A stretch of 64,000 bases of DNA from the NCBI GenBank assembly GCA_038496445.1, contig JALMLS010000369.1:124001-188000 (forward strand), read 5' to 3'. Below are positions 22,831-35,315 of this stretch, in pieces. The stretch comes from Trichosphaerium sp. ATCC 40318 (lineage: Eukaryota; Discosea; Flabellinia; Trichosidae). The position numbers were made by a program, and so were the translations under genes. The notes beneath the pieces were generated by a model. It had not been told where the DNA came from, ran no database searches, and was given only the letters and a program-made list of their open reading frames with translations. How positions within the stretch are numbered: the stretch's first letter is position 1; every line of letters begins with the position of its first letter.

Positions 22831-24857
22831 TTAACAAGAGATTGATAGCGCCAAACTTATTGGTACAATGTTTCCTTCAGCATCCTCAAAAGCCACTTGA
22901 ACAGCTTCAGTATTTATATAATGTGAGTCACGTGAAGGGTATAAAGGGTAGGGTGTAGCACTCTTTAGATAAATACCATCTATAGACCATGACAGTTTAA
23001 TAGATGTTCTACAAAACCCAAAGTTAACACAAGACGCACAAGAAGAAGACTAAAACCAAAAGAAAAAAAAAAAGGAGAAAAAAAAAACCCAAATCAAACT
23101 CACCGAAAAATCTCATTGATTCCAAACCAAAACCGAAGTTCTGTCTCTTCATCTCTTAATGTGGGCATAACACTACTAGATGAAATTGTTAGCAACAGGG
23201 TGATTTAATCATATTTGTTTTAATCACGTGCCAATGAAGACCACCAAAATAGAATTCAAAACATTTCCTTTCTTTTACGTCTTGTTTAGTAATTTCCTAA
23301 AAAAGATCATTTAGTTAGCAACCACTGCACAAATATAATATAGATTATCTATTACTAGTTGTTTACGTACAAATGTTCGTGAAAATTTATCGGGAACTTT
23401 AACATTTTTCTGTTTATTTCTTCTATGATTAAAGACGCTCTACGAAGATCATTAGAATACCGGCTCTCATTTTTTTCTCAGTGCAAAAACAAATGTTTGT
23501 AGACCAAACTACACGTACCTTTAACGCTTGAGCTGATAAATCACAAAAAAATCTTGGCATCAAGCTACAATGTCATTAGATCAAGGAATGTTGCTTTGGT
23601 AATTGACAAAGGTTCTAACGGTTTTTTTGAATCTCTTCATACCGTTGACAAATCTTGGAACAAGGTAACTTTGGTGTTGGTATATATGTTTCGTCTTTTT
23701 CTTCAAGGTAAGGTACCCACCAGTAGGGAGCTTTTGAATCCAGTTGCCAGAGATACCTAAAGTTGTAATGAGTTTGAAAAAAACGAAAAAACACAGCTGG
23801 TGATAGATCGTAACGCTGTGTCTACTTACTGTGAAAAAGCTGGAGGTAAGTATTCTATAATTTTATCCATAAGATCTTGATCTCCTGAGATATCTAAAAA
23901 GGTGTTCATTCAACAACAAGAAAGAAAGGAACGCTTTTTGAAATGAAACATACGTGCTAATATAAAGCAATCAGCACTTGAAGTTACAAGTTCTCTTTCT
24001 GTCAGGTATGAGCACCATATCTGTCTACATACTTCTTGTGGTAAACGTGATAAAGGTAAATCATCATCAAAGAGAGCTTGAGTAATAAAGTTTGCTGTAG
24101 AATGAAACAACTTTAAAAACTTGAAATAAAAAAAAGAGGAATCCAAGACCTCCACTTCACCCCAATCCAATATATGCCATGATAATACTGATAAGAAATT
24201 ACGCTTTCTTTTTGTTCTACGTAACATTTGATAAACCAACTGAGCTTGAAGTTTTTGCTCTAATACCTAAAAATCACGTGTTAAAAAAATGAGGTATTTC
24301 TGAAAAAAACAATAAAAATAATCTGTTCGAAAAAAGAAGACCTAGAAGACCTCTTCCTACCTGACCAAGCTTTGATACGACGCTATGGAGTGTCTTAATG
24401 TCTGACGAAGATTCTCTTATATCAGATGCATCAACAACATGTTGTACAGCCTTTTCTCTATCAAGAGCTGACATTATTTCAAGGAAAATTACTGCAGCGT
24501 CCACTGACTCTTGCTCCATTAACTCATAATGGAAATCGTTATCTAATGATTCTTTCATTCCATTTGTAAATGCTTTTTCAAAATACGCGCAACGAGCAAG
24601 AAGAAGCTTAGAAGAGCGTATAGAAGCTGCAGTTTCAGTTAATGGAAAGACGAAATAACTTGAGTGCTTTGCAGACCTTGTGGTACTGATTTTTCTTCTA
24701 CGATGATGTTTACGTCGCCCAACTCCATCAAGTGACTGAATGACTCATTTCCAAGCAGTCTAAGCTTTCTTTTCGGAATCTTGATAGAAGACTCCTTTTC
24801 TGCATTCGCTTGCTCTTCACAGCGTGACGCTGCATTTTCTACTGGTTTTGACGCCAT
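22831..24857 (-). CDS. BTB/POZ-domain protein
   Basis: The ATG at 24857 starts MASKPVENAASRCEEQANA. The BTB core reads FSHLMELGDVNIIVEEK, then across one intron ASIRSSKLLLARCAYFEKAF and TNGMKESLDNDFHYELMEQ. This follows the BTB pattern of 'DV.F.V..K..PAH..VLA.RS.YF..MF..GM.E'. Downstream helical exons include VVDASDIRESSSDIKTLHSV, QLVYQMLRRTKRKRNFLSVL and LPQEVCRQIWCSYLTERELV. The C-terminal part contains MPTLRDEETELRFWFGINEI and TEAVQVAFEDAEGNIVPISL. BTB proteins often serve as Cul3 adaptors; the C-terminal half is of no family I can name. About ten introns, all in frame. The BTB junction only works with an intron starting GTCTGC. Confidence 0.75.
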
Positions 24858-25071
24858 GCCTTGAATTCTACAAGCGTACTATGTTATCTACACCCTGTAT
24901 TAGCTTATGGGTTGTACTATTGTACAGTACAATAAATACCAATAACGTTGTTGAGTCTGTTTTGGCGTAATTTGTAGCAAGACGCCTCCAACAGAATAAT
25001 CGACGTATGCCGCTTTGTACCAAAAAACAATTGTTGGCGCTCAAAGAAGGTCAACTGACTTAAACGTCGCA

Positions 25072-27482
25072 ATGAGGTTAAAACGCCTTGCGCAAGCTCT
25101 TGCCAAGAGTGAAGGAACAGGTAATAAGCTAGCGAGCGATAACAATTTTTGTAACTGTAATAGAGCATAAAAATCGCACTTTGCACGCGCCGCGAGGATA
25201 TTGGGATGATGTAAACAATCAACGTGAATATTTCGATAACCTGGCGAGAAAACTTGGCGTAAGCGTATCAGAACTCCTTAAAAACATCACTTCAAAGGAT
25301 TTAAGGAAGCTTGGCGGCACAAGCATTTTGAAAAGGTGACACCTGCATAAAATAATTGTAGAATGACACTTACAAGGTATAATTCTGTGGGCAAAGCGGC
25401 CAGGGCCATTTACAACGAGAAAACTTGGAATCCAAACGAATTTCTGTGCGGGTACCATAGGTTAACACTACGCTGACACTTCACTTAGATGTGCCCCTAT
25501 GGGTTACTGGGATGATTTGAATAACCAAAAGAAACAGTTTGATGCTATTGGAATGGAACTAGATGTTATGGAACTAAGAGACTGGTACAGCATTTCTCCG
25601 TCCCAGATAAACAATTTGGGCGGTAAGTCTATACTATCCAAGTACTTGTAATCATCCTGCATCCGTATTCTTACTGGTAATCATCTAGATACAATAACTC
25701 TGTACCCAAAGCTTTGGGCAACATTTACCCATCGTTTAGATGGCATAAGATACTGTTTGAGATGAGTAAAAACAAAAACAAAGGAATACCATACCTTCTA
25801 AAATCAACAATAAGACGTAATCCTAATCGCCCAAATACAAGACCACAAAGAGAAAAAATTTCAATTATAAGCCAAGCCCTTGATATCAAGAGTTTATCAG
25901 AGTGGTATAACGTACCAATAGCAGAAGTTGTAAGATTAGGAGGCGCTTGGGTACTCAAAAAGTACGTCCAAATATACAAGACTTGATTTGCTTCGTTTTT
26001 ATGTTTAACTCACTTAGACATGACAATTCACTACCAATGACACTGAAAGAACTATACCCTGACTATCCTTGGATAGTTAACGCGTTCAGAAATGAAGCTG
26101 TGCATAAGGGACTATCACGGCTTCGTGGAAGGTTCGAAAGCGTTGGAGAAGCACTACAGATTAAGGAATTGAGCGAATGGTATTATATTACCAAAAATAA
26201 AATCATACAAAAAGGTGGAGCAATTCTCTTTAACAAGTAAGTAACGAATCAACTATAATACTTTCTAACTCATCCTCTAAGACCTTATTTCTTGAACCCT
26301 GAAGCTACATTAGCGGTACCACAACCCAAGCAGTACGTAGTGTAGACAAGCGAGTTGTTACAGAAGCCTTAACTATTTTTTGTTTTAGAGTTAACGAGAC
26401 CCTACACACAGCTTTATCCCTCTGCTATCCAGACTATGATTGGCAAGAGAAACTTTTCAGGTATTGATTATACATGCATAGCCAATAATCGTTGTTTAAC
26501 TTTACCTGCAGAAGACTTCAGTTACCTATTGATCGTACAAAGTCATGGACAGTTAGATTTTTAAAACAAGCTGAAAAGAAATTGAACATCTCACATCCTA
26601 CCTTCTGGTAAGCTTAACGTCTAAGCATAAGATATTTAACCCGATAATACTAGGTATCGTGTATCATGTGCGCAGCTATCACAAGTTGGTGGTTACAGTT
26701 TACTTAAAACCCTCCCAAATGCATTAAAGTCAATTTATCCAACTTTTAACTGGGACAAGTCCTTGTTTCCTATGGTCAAGAAAAAATCTATACAAGGGTA
26801 CCATACTATAGTTAATTTATTTTTTGATTCAATACAAAATAAGGACGCCTTCCTGGCTGTACTTTATCTAGAAACCAACACACTCATTTTTCTCGTTTTT
26901 TTCTTGTTTCAATTTGAGTTGATTTTTTGTTCTAATATTTATTGTAGAGTTTTATTGCATTGTATCAAAGAGTTATTTCCCGGAAGAACAGTGTTTGAAG
27001 AATACAGGACAGGCCTAAGGTATAAAAGCTCTGAAGAATGGATTGATTTGGACATTTTTGTTCCAAGTTTAAACCTTGCACTGGAGTATAACGGTGAGCA
27101 TCACTATACCGATAATAGAAGATTATTTGGTCCTTCTATATTACAAGAGAAAAGAGACTTATGGAAACTCGAAAGATGTCGAGAAAATGGTACTACCAAT
27201 CTGTTCTACAGTTATTTACCACTATCACTTTTCTGCTACTCATGATGGCTAACTTACTGATAACTCCTAGGAATTACTATCATTCCAATACCTTATTGGT
27301 GGAAATACGATATGCAGTCCCTAGTAGCAACTATAAAGCACTACAGGTAGAATTTATCTCAATTTTAAAATTTTTGTTGGAAGCTAACTTTTCCAAGGCC
27401 TGATATTGTTATGCGTGTTCCAGATGAAAATTACCCACCTCTCCTATCTAGAGATAACAATTCACCGTTAAAGTGCGATTAA
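25072..27482 (+). CDS. Repeat protein with C-terminal DUF559/Vsr-like endonuclease domain
   Basis: Five repeats of about 60 residues precede a nuclease-like domain. The ATG at 25072 gives MRLKRLAQALAKSEGT. Repeats: YWDDVNNQREYFDNLARKLG ... LGGTSILKRYNSV; YWDDLNNQKKQFDAIGMEL, LRDWYSISPSQINNLGGKSI; ISQALDIKSLSEWYNV, LYPDYPWIVNAF; ALQIKELSEWYYITKNK, CYPDYDWQEKLF; AEKKLNISHPTFWYRV, IYPTFNWDKSLF. The last part reads GLRYKSSEEWIDLDIFVPS, LNLALEYNGEHHY, QEKRDLWKLERCRENG and ITIIPIPYWW. The order of a D in 'LDIFVPSL', an E in 'ALEYNGEHHY', a basic helix and a final strand matches DUF559/Vsr and other PD-(D/E)XK folds. The repeats may guide DNA or RNA recognition (inference). No break in frame; ends LSRDNNSPLKCD. 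Confidence 0.7.
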
Positions 27483-28230
27483 GTGGTTTCACTAGCATAC
27501 TAAAGCGTACTAGGGACAAATTTGCAATACCATTCTCTGTGCCCGTGATGTAACAACTAGTTCAAGCTTGCTCAGAGTTTTACACTTATAGATTGGCATG
27601 ATGAAAGAAGTACTCGATAAGAGATGTGCACATGGGTAAGTTTCATGCCAAATCACCAAGAAACCTTGCCCATGCTTTGTTTGTGATAACTCATTGTTTA
27701 GAGCCAAGATGGAAGTCTGGTGATAAACTTCAATAGACTTGGATAACCGCACTAAGAGGTTTGGGTTGAATGGCAAAGACTAGGTAAACATTTTCAAATT
27801 CTATTTTCGCTAATTCCCTATCAATATAAGAGGATTTGATGTTAAATGGAGAAATACCGGTATTTCTTTGGTTACAGAATGTAAGGTGAACTTTGAAAAT
27901 ACCAAATTCAAGTATGATCCTTCAAAAGGCTACACAGCATGTAATAATGCGCCCGTAAAGGTTATGTCAAGCGGGAGTTGGTAAGGAACTAATGAATATC
28001 CGCTGTTATTGGGAGCCTCTCCAAAATAAAAATATCAAACGTTGACTTTAATGACACAGATAGCATCTGCTTTTTACTTCAGTCTGGTCAAATTAAGTAA
28101 CATCACGTAAGTGTTTGTATCAGTATATTTTCTTTGCTTGGTGGTGACGAACTAGTCATATTAACGAGACAAGCTAAAAGAGGTACCTCAAAAAGCCTAA
28201 AAAAAAAGGGCTAACTTGTTAAATACTTGT
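27483..28230. other. Spacer with a possible orphan exon
   Basis: No complete gene seen. The plus strand is open from about 27829 to 27981 (KWRNTGISLVTECKVNFENT...SSGSW) without an ATG; it could be an orphan exon or decayed gene. A minus-strand frame over 27510-27776 also lacks an ATG. Confidence 0.3.
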
Positions 28231-30692
28231 TTATTCACCAACTTGAAACTCGTTCAGGTCCTTTAGAGTACTCTCTAGATCAAAAGAATTAACAGGAAGA
28301 TCCATCATGTCAGCCAACTTATCCAGAGGTGTCACTTTCCTAAACGAACAACATTAGCAAAAGTATAACTTTAGAAAAAGAAAGCCTACTTTTCATCATC
28401 TTGCTTAACAGGTTCAGGCTCTGACGTATTATCAGAAAAGGAAAAGTTTGATAGATCTCCAATATCTCCTAACCCACTAACCAAGTCTAGAAACTAATTA
28501 CAAAGAGTATATTTAACACAGCGAATATACCTGCTATTTCAATGATGCCTATATGAAGGTTTAGTTTTTTTATACACAAGATTTTATTTCCATACCTGAT
28601 TCAGTTAATTCAAGCTCTGCACACGTATCCGCGTCAACAGTAAAAGAACTAGAACGGCCTCTTACAGTAAGTGAATTCGACCTACTTCGAGACACGCTCG
28701 AGCTTGTTGCGCCATAGTCTAGGAAAGTGCCTTTGATGATAAGCTCCTTGACAAACAATATTAGAATCATTCTGACACGTTTGAACAAGCTCATACTTTT
28801 ATGTTAGACAAATTAGTTGCTAGCCACTCGTCAGGGCTCGACACAGGTACAACAAGTGAACCAGATTTACAAGCTTTAATGACAGCCTAATGCAGATTTG
28901 GTTTTAGTTGCGCTGTAAATCTTATAAATCTAACATGCCTCTATCATAGTGCCTATGGGAGAATTACCGTATTCTTCTTCAGAACCTTTAAGGTTATAGT
29001 ATAATTCAGTCGCTAGTTCCAAGTCTGGCTATTGGTCACAAAGAAATTAGGTGCCACTCGATGTATTGATAAATTCAGGAACAGAGCTTTCTTGGTTGCT
29101 GTGACGTACGATTTGTATAATACATAAGATAGATTTAGAAAGGTGTATCCACTTGTTATCTTCTTCTTCTAAAAAAGAAAAGGATGAATAAAAACAAGTT
29201 GTTAGATTGTTTATACCTTTAGCCAATATTTTAAATGCTTCGCTTCGTGCTATCCACGTATTTCTTACAATTGACGCATTAGCCATAGACGCTACTCTAC
29301 CTCTTGGAGCCTTTATTTTGTATTGGTTAACTAATGAAGTATGTACTGTGACGTACTTCCGAGGCAACTTCTAAAGAAGTGTCAATACCGGTTGATACTA
29401 CTTCTAGATTGTGGTAAAGCTTCTTCAGTGATCGCTTGACCCATTTATCTCTGACGTCATTGGAGCACTGTTTATTTAAAGTATTAATTGACTTTGCATC
29501 TAGAGACATACAAGCTTCAATCAACGACTAATAACATTAAGAAAAACCTTTGAAGTGAAAGAAAAGATGAAAAAAAACAAGAACGGAAAACTACTTACTT
29601 TTGCGAACTTCTGCTGTAACGACGACTCGAAACTTGATCCAACAGCTTTTGAAAACCGTTCGCAACATTCACCAGCACGTATAAAACAAGGTAACTTGAG
29701 TTCCTAAAAAGAATAAAAAGTCAGAACAAAAACGCAGTTTGAATGCACGTGCCAGTAATAGACATATTATTGCCTTCAAATAAAGAAGATTTGCCTTGAA
29801 ACTAAACTTTTGTTCAACTAGTAATATATCGGTATTAGAAAGTAGTTACGTGATGATAAAAACTAAAGAAGCAAGTAGAAAAAAACCAAACTATGGTTTC
29901 TTAAATTATTCCTCTTTTACGACTTACTTTGTTTAAGAGCTTGCTCTTCGAATACCTTTGCTGCCAATTTATACTTTTTCATCGTAGGCAGACAACAAAG
30001 ATGTGATAAGTTCCTTAAACACTCTGAAGCTTCAAAATGACATCCAGCTTTTTTAAATAACTCCAAAGAAGCTTTAAACAATTCAATAGCTTCATCAGCT
30101 TCAAACCCAAGAAACATATTCGCTGCACAAAAATTGAACTTTGCAGCAAGTTTTGTGTTCCTCCCTACATCCTTAAATACCCGTAACCTTTTTAAAAAAA
30201 CGCACTACGCTATTGTATACTTACTATCAAGCCCAGCAGCCGCCTTACGGTATTGTTGAACATAACCTTTAATATTCTCTAAAAATCCGTTGAGGAATTT
30301 CTTAGCGTCCTTTGAAGCATGTGCGTACCCCATGTTGCTGTATGGGTCTTTAGAAACAGTGCATGTTCAAGGAATGTGTCGGCAATATCGGCAGAGCTAT
30401 GTACAGCGTGTGTATGGCAAGTAACCATCTCCTTTACACATTTATTAACCATATCGGCTTTATAAAGAATATTAAGGGTTAAAGTCTTTTAAATAACAAT
30501 TTAATTGCGTCACTTACTGTTTTTAGCTTTTAAGAACGCCTCAGCTGCACTTTTAAAGTGTTTTGCTGCTTGTTCATTCTGGATCCTATTCTTTGCCATA
30601 AACTTGGATACACCGCTTCCCATTAGCATTCTCTTTCTCTCTAATGCGATTTTGCGCCATTCTTCCCCTATTTGATCCCAACCACTACTCAT
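28231..30692 (-). CDS. SNAP/HAP40-like helical-repeat protein with disordered tail
   Basis: The ATG at 30692 begins MSSGWDQIGEEWRKIALERK. Then comes AAKHFKSAAEAFLKAKN, an antiparallel TPR-like helix pair of the SNAP type. Further exons give MVNKCVKEMVTCHTHAVHSS, NMFLGFEADEAIELFKASLE, AGCHFEASECLRNLSHLCC and YKLAAKVFEEQALKQSK. Next is IEACMSLDAKSINTLNKQCS, which resembles the closing helix of huntingtin-associated HAP40. Gamma-SNAP is the alternative. The protein continues beyond either family with APRGRVASMANASIVRNTW, LELATELYYNLKGSEEEYGN and a Ser-rich stretch (SSSVSRSRSNSLTVRGRSSS). It ends DLESTLKDLNEFQVGE. All junctions stay in frame with introns of about 45-60 nt, so it reads as a single gene. 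Confidence 0.55.
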
Positions 30693-30999
30693 AGAGGTAT
30701 ATTAAGTAAAACGTAAATCACGTGCGCGTGGATTACATCAATGGTTGTGTACAACAGTTTTTTATTTGGCGGTTAAGCGCTTTTTGCCTGTGAACTGTAG
30801 AACGTTATCACGTTCCCATTTTATTGTCTCGAAGTAGAGACCTTTGAAGACAACGACGGGTAAACTAAAGGAGCACAACCAATGTTTCATTTTTGGGTGT
30901 CAAAACCTGAGACAGCCAAAACCTATTTTAAACGAAAAAGTTTTGTTTTCTTCAACCACAGTGGAATCTATTAAAAATTTACTATTTGGTTCTCAAACC
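30693..30999. promoter_or_regulatory. Bidirectional promoter region with CACGTG
   Basis: Shared 5' region of the divergent SNAP/HAP40-like and CUE-domain genes. A perfect CACGTG palindrome lies at 30719-30724, 27 bases upstream of the minus-strand start codon. The same palindrome recurs near several other gene starts in the window. The regulatory role is inferred. Confidence 0.35.
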
Positions 31000-32354
31000 A
31001 TGGACGGTAGTTCTCTTACAGAATCTGATAAGATTCTGCAGCTCAGTGGGATGTTTGAAAAGGTTTGGGCAAAAAAAGAGCGTTAGCGTTTGTTAACGCG
31101 TTTTTTAGATACCTCCAGATACAATATATAACCAGTTGCAACGCTGTGGTGGAAATGTAACAAAAACAATAGATAAACTCCTCGCAGAGGAAGAAAAAAC
31201 CTCTAAACCTAAAGGACGTAAAAAACGTACGCCAAAGAAGCCAGTAACAAGAGCTTCTTCGGTACCACTACAGAATTCCACAAAAGTTGAGTCGCCGCAA
31301 CCTTCATCCCTTGACAACATCTCTATACTCCAAGATAAGCTAGAAACAGTATACAGCAAGTCTTTTGATGTGATGGAAAAGAAGCTAAAGGAGCAAGCAC
31401 AAGAAATACATGCTCTAAAGGCCGCTCTTAATAAACGAGACGAGACAATAAACAAACGAGATGAAGTTATAAACGTCTTAAATCGTAAACTTAGCGTACG
31501 TCAACTCCCAAGCAACAACAAACCATCTACTCTACGCTTTTATGAAACGCCATCAAAAAAATCAAAAATTGTACCAAGGAGGTTGCCTTCTTCAGGTACA
31601 ATTCTGATATAAGCCTACAATACCTCTAGAACCATTTTCAAGCATTGTCATTAAAAATAGACTGCCTTGATACTTTTTGTAGACTTCCGTCTGATCTTAA
31701 AATCTCGTGAGATTTTTTTTCTCGTGAACTTTCGTTTTCTTTTCTTCTCTTCTTTCCCTTCTGACTTTTTTTATCATTTTAGGAAGCCAATAATATTCCT
31801 CCTCTTGATGTTGAGTCTCTAGCGTCGAGCAATACAGCCGATATTCACAGTCTTATAAACGATGCTCTTCTACTTTCCTCCTCTACGTTCCCGTAAGCTT
31901 TAAAACATTGAAAAAGCCTTGTTAACTCTCTGTTGTAGGCGAGGCGGACAGCGTGAAGCATGCGATTTATTCTCTGCTCAACTTAAGCTTAATCTTGCTT
32001 TATCCTTCTTGGGTGATTACGCGCGTACAATTGATGATGTACAAGTAAAGGTGAGAAAAGAATTCCTTCGAACATTCATAGAAAATCTCAAAATCAGAGA
32101 ACAAAACTCGTGAACGCGTAGAGGTTTTTTTTTGCTGTTTTTCACAGTGTTGAAGTGGCTTGTTGTCGTTGACATTTCTGACTTTTTTTTTTAAGGCTCT
32201 ATTTCAAAGAACTATTGTATGGTTAAGGACTCAAGTGCGGGACTCTTCTTCCCCTATCAATACAGTTGATGAGAAAATGGGGGTATTCAATACAAGCGAA
32301 CCTGTACTTGTTGGTGGTCAGCTTGGATTGGAAAATGTAAATAAAGAAATGTAA
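31000..32354 (+). CDS. CUE-domain coiled-coil protein
   Basis: The ATG at 31000 gives MDGSSLTESDKILQLSGMFE, spliced to KIPPDTIYNQLQRCGGNVTK and TIDKLLAEEE. This is a CUE-type ubiquitin-binding three-helix domain: the 'MFP' position reads MFEKIPP, followed by 'L..CGGNV..TID.LL'. A basic linker (KPKGRKKRTPKKPVTRASS) and a coiled coil (VMEKKLKEQAQEIHALKAAL, NKRDETINKRDEVINVLNRK) follow. The last exons give LDVESLASSNTADIHSLIND, DLFSAQLKLNLALSFLGDY and the C-terminus LVGGQLGLENVNKEM. An upstream open stretch from 30844 in the same frame lacks an ATG. Likely a ubiquitin adaptor; partners unknown. Confidence 0.7.
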
Positions 32355-32684
32355 GGGTTTAAGTTCACAAAATGAGCAAAAACTAGTCTCCCACTGGGAG
32401 TTACTTAGAAATAAAAACGTTTGTACAAAGCACACTTGTTTTTCTGTAGATAATGCCGACGTTATATCATAAATCCCTGTCCTAGCTAGGTCTGTTACAA
32501 AAAAAGATACAACGTGTTCACTGACTTGGATCTTTTTATTTCTGGTTTTGAATTTTTTTTCTTTGCGTTATGTACAAAAGGTTGGTAGGTTTTTTATTAC
32601 GTTGATTGTTTATATTACACGTTGTTTGTTCTTTGTCTACGATAACTCACCTCAACCGCTGGTAACCTACCAAAACAAATTAAT
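32355..32684. other. Spacer between convergent genes
   Basis: T-rich sequence between the CUE-domain gene and the membrane E3 ligase. Nothing recognised. Confidence 0.4.
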
Positions 32685-35226
32685 CTAAATACAAGTGATT
32701 GTTACATACGTAGATCTACATATAGGGCATTCCATCTTATAGTTAAGCCAAGTTGATAGGCACTCTTCATGATACAAGTGATCACAAGGCGTAATCTGAA
32801 AACAAGTAAGAATAGTGACAGGTGTTCTCTTAAGCGTACCATGTAAGCTTGTCTGTGTGGTTCTATTTCTTGGTGGCATATGGAACATGGTTGTGACTCA
32901 CTAGTTGAACGGAAGTAGTTGTACTTTACTGGTAAAAACTAAACATAGTTAGAAGGTTTCCTTTGGTTTACTTTGGCGGTAAACATCGCACTTTGCTTGG
33001 AATAAAGAATCTCGCTCCAAATTGGTCTTGCAGCAGTAGCACAGCAGCTTGTAGAAACATAAAACTACCAAAGAATACACAAAGCCATAAGTTTGCTTCT
33101 GCATGTACAAAGTTGGATGGACAACCATAAAAGTCTGGCGCAGAGGTTAGTAGACATAGGAGAGCACAAAAAACTAAAAAGATATTTCTCCCAGTGAGAC
33201 TTGAACTCACAACCCCCTGCTCATAAGACAGATGCTCTAACCAATTGAGCTATGGGAGATTTTTCGTGGTAAATTAAGGATTCTGCAAGTTTCGGCGGAA
33301 AATGGCCTAACTGAGCGAGCAAGGGCTACAGCGAGTTGCGTACATAGAAGCACAAACGATCTTGTAATGCTTACGGTGATAACATACGCACTAGGCTAGC
33401 CATTAGCAAAAAAAAATAACATCACTTTGACTTACGGTTGTAGGGAGTGTGTAGTATCTTTAACTGCGTTTCTGAATATCTGAGGTACCCAAAAAGAGCA
33501 CATAACGAATAAAAACACGTTAAACAGAACATTCATGTAATAGAACAAGAAAAATCCCAACAAAAAGAATCCATCTACAAAAAACGGTTAACGGACATAC
33601 AAAACCGCATTTTACGTACAAAATCTGGCGTAAATCATTGATAAATCTCGGCGCACAGAGTTCCATCCAGTGAAGGCTTGCGGTCTAACAAACAAGTTTA
33701 GTTTCTTTAATAGATTGGAAATAACAAAGGTGTACCGCTGTGCACGCCATATGATGAGCAAGAAACGCATTTCAAAAATCGCAAAAGTAACAAACTTAAA
33801 AAAAGCAATTGTAGCGAATACATTGAATACTTTATCTGTAAATTAATGTAAGCATTGTGTGGCAGTAGAAAAAAAGCCATTGTAGTAAGTACCAGCAATG
33901 ATACCAGCTGTCAAGTGAATCAAGCAAAGGTACGAATCCAATATTGCTTGTTGTCCTATAGTCAAAAGTGAAATCTTTGCAGCAGCCTAAAATAAATGAC
34001 ACGTGAGTTGTCAAGCTTGAGACTTTTTTCTTTATCGTACTGTTTGTGTTTTTGTATTTTTCATTTGTTGGATCAAGGAGTATACAAGAATAGCTGATGT
34101 TATAATAACAAAGAACCCATAGCGTATACTCTTGTAATAATATACTTCCATCAATACTGACTTTGCACTGACGTTCAAGACAATACCACAATTGGGGCTT
34201 ACAAAAATACCGTCCATTTCAAGAAATGGATCATCGACAGTGAAATCTATTTGGCACTTCGTCAGAAATTTGACTTTTTTTTTCTTTTTTTTTTTGGGTT
34301 GTAGAAAAACTTACCTCCATTGTCTCGTAAACGTATGTCTGGTTGAGGCGGATCATCGTGGTAGTGTAGATACATCTTCCAGTAGCAATCCTTGATAGTA
34401 TTTGCACTATTCGTCGTATTTTTGAACGACATTTTCTCAACGTACAAAAATTTCTGAACAGCATTAAAAAAATCTGTCCATAAAAAAATAGACAATAAAT
34501 AAGTACCTCACGAAGAGCTAGATCTGTCAGGGACGTATTACTATCAATATCAAACGTAAAATCGTGAACAACAGCGTGACTACGTGGACAGTAAATGTCA
34601 AAAAAATGACACGTCGAAAAAAAAAATATCATTTCATTTCTTCATTTTGTTTATTCGTATTCATACGTACTTGACGGGATTAGCTATAAGCATAAGTGTT
34701 CCTACTTTACTAAAGTAAACACCTTCGACATCATACTTCTCATTAGGGTCAGTGCTGAAGTAACCATTTCGTAAGGTTATCTCGCCCTATGCAATAGATT
34801 TTTGAGTATTTTTTTTTGTAAAGCATTTTTGGGGTTTGTGAATACCTCAACGAGTTTTGCAACGTCAGATTCAGTGTCTGACATTGACAACTGTAGAATA
34901 AAGCCACCGTTGTCTCTTGTGAATCCCAAGACATTTTCAACGTTTTGGGTATCATTTACAGCCCAAGTACCTGTAAATGATGTTGGCAACAGTCTTATAT
35001 GCAAAGAACGCGCTAATAGTACCATTGAAAAAGTCTGTAACGTTAGAGGGCGGAATTGGATTTTCTCTTCCTAATAGCCGAGAAATGGAGTACGACGCAT
35101 CAAACTATCCATTAATAAGCTTAGTATTTAAATTGTAGAATAAACATTACAATGTACCTGTATCGCAATAACGCTTGTTGTAAGTAATCCTATCGATACT
35201 ATGAATATCAAAGGCAACAGGGACAT
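32685..35226 (-). CDS. Tul1/Dsc1-type transmembrane RING E3 ubiquitin ligase
   Basis: Golgi/endosomal membrane E3 of the Tul1/Dsc1 family, which ubiquitinates membrane proteins. The ATG at 35226 starts a signal peptide (MSLLPLIFIVSIGLLTTSVI). The luminal part has ISRLLGRENPIPPSNVTDFF, SFTGTWAVNDTQNVENVLGF and YDVEGVYFSKVGTLMLIAN. Membrane exons include YGFFVIITSAILVYSLIQQM, SLLTIGQQAILDSYLCLIHL, ATIAFFKFVTFAIFEMRFLL, CSFWVPQIFRN and LLLQDQFGARFFIPSK. All are diagnostic Tul1 blocks. The C-terminal RING-H2 reads CSICHQEIEPH, CDHLYHEECLSTWLNYKMEC and PICR. A tRNA gene lies inside the intron at 33174-33343. The gene looks intact. Confidence 0.88.
33187..33259 (-). tRNA. tRNA-Ile (anticodon UAU)
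   Basis: 73-nt minus-strand cloverleaf. The 7-bp acceptor pairs TCTCCCA with TGGGAGA. The D arm is GCTC-AATTGGTTA-GAGC and the anticodon stem TCTGT/GCAGG has loop CTTATGA (anticodon TAT). The T arm is GTGAG-TTCAAGT-CTCAC. It carries the A-box and B-box and no intron. It lies in the sense direction within an intron of the Tul1-like gene. Its 3' end is followed after 7 nt by the TTTTT of the host intron's acceptor, which can serve as a Pol III terminator. Confidence 0.95.
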
Positions 35227-35315
35227 GCATGGCAATTTGTACAAACGAAACACAAGACCAAAACAAAAGTCAAACGAAATCTTACTTTTTTTTTGTGTTT
35301 TTACAGCCTGCTTAT

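Noticed and set aside
24680-24800. Apparent 20-26 nt introns (also near 29353 and 40620)
   Set aside because: In each case an alternative intron of about 44-51 nt with a better branch site restores the frame, so a class of ultrashort introns is not supported.
27510-27776. Minus-strand open frame of 88 codons
   Set aside because: Starts with TTG, no ATG, no family match and no splice context.
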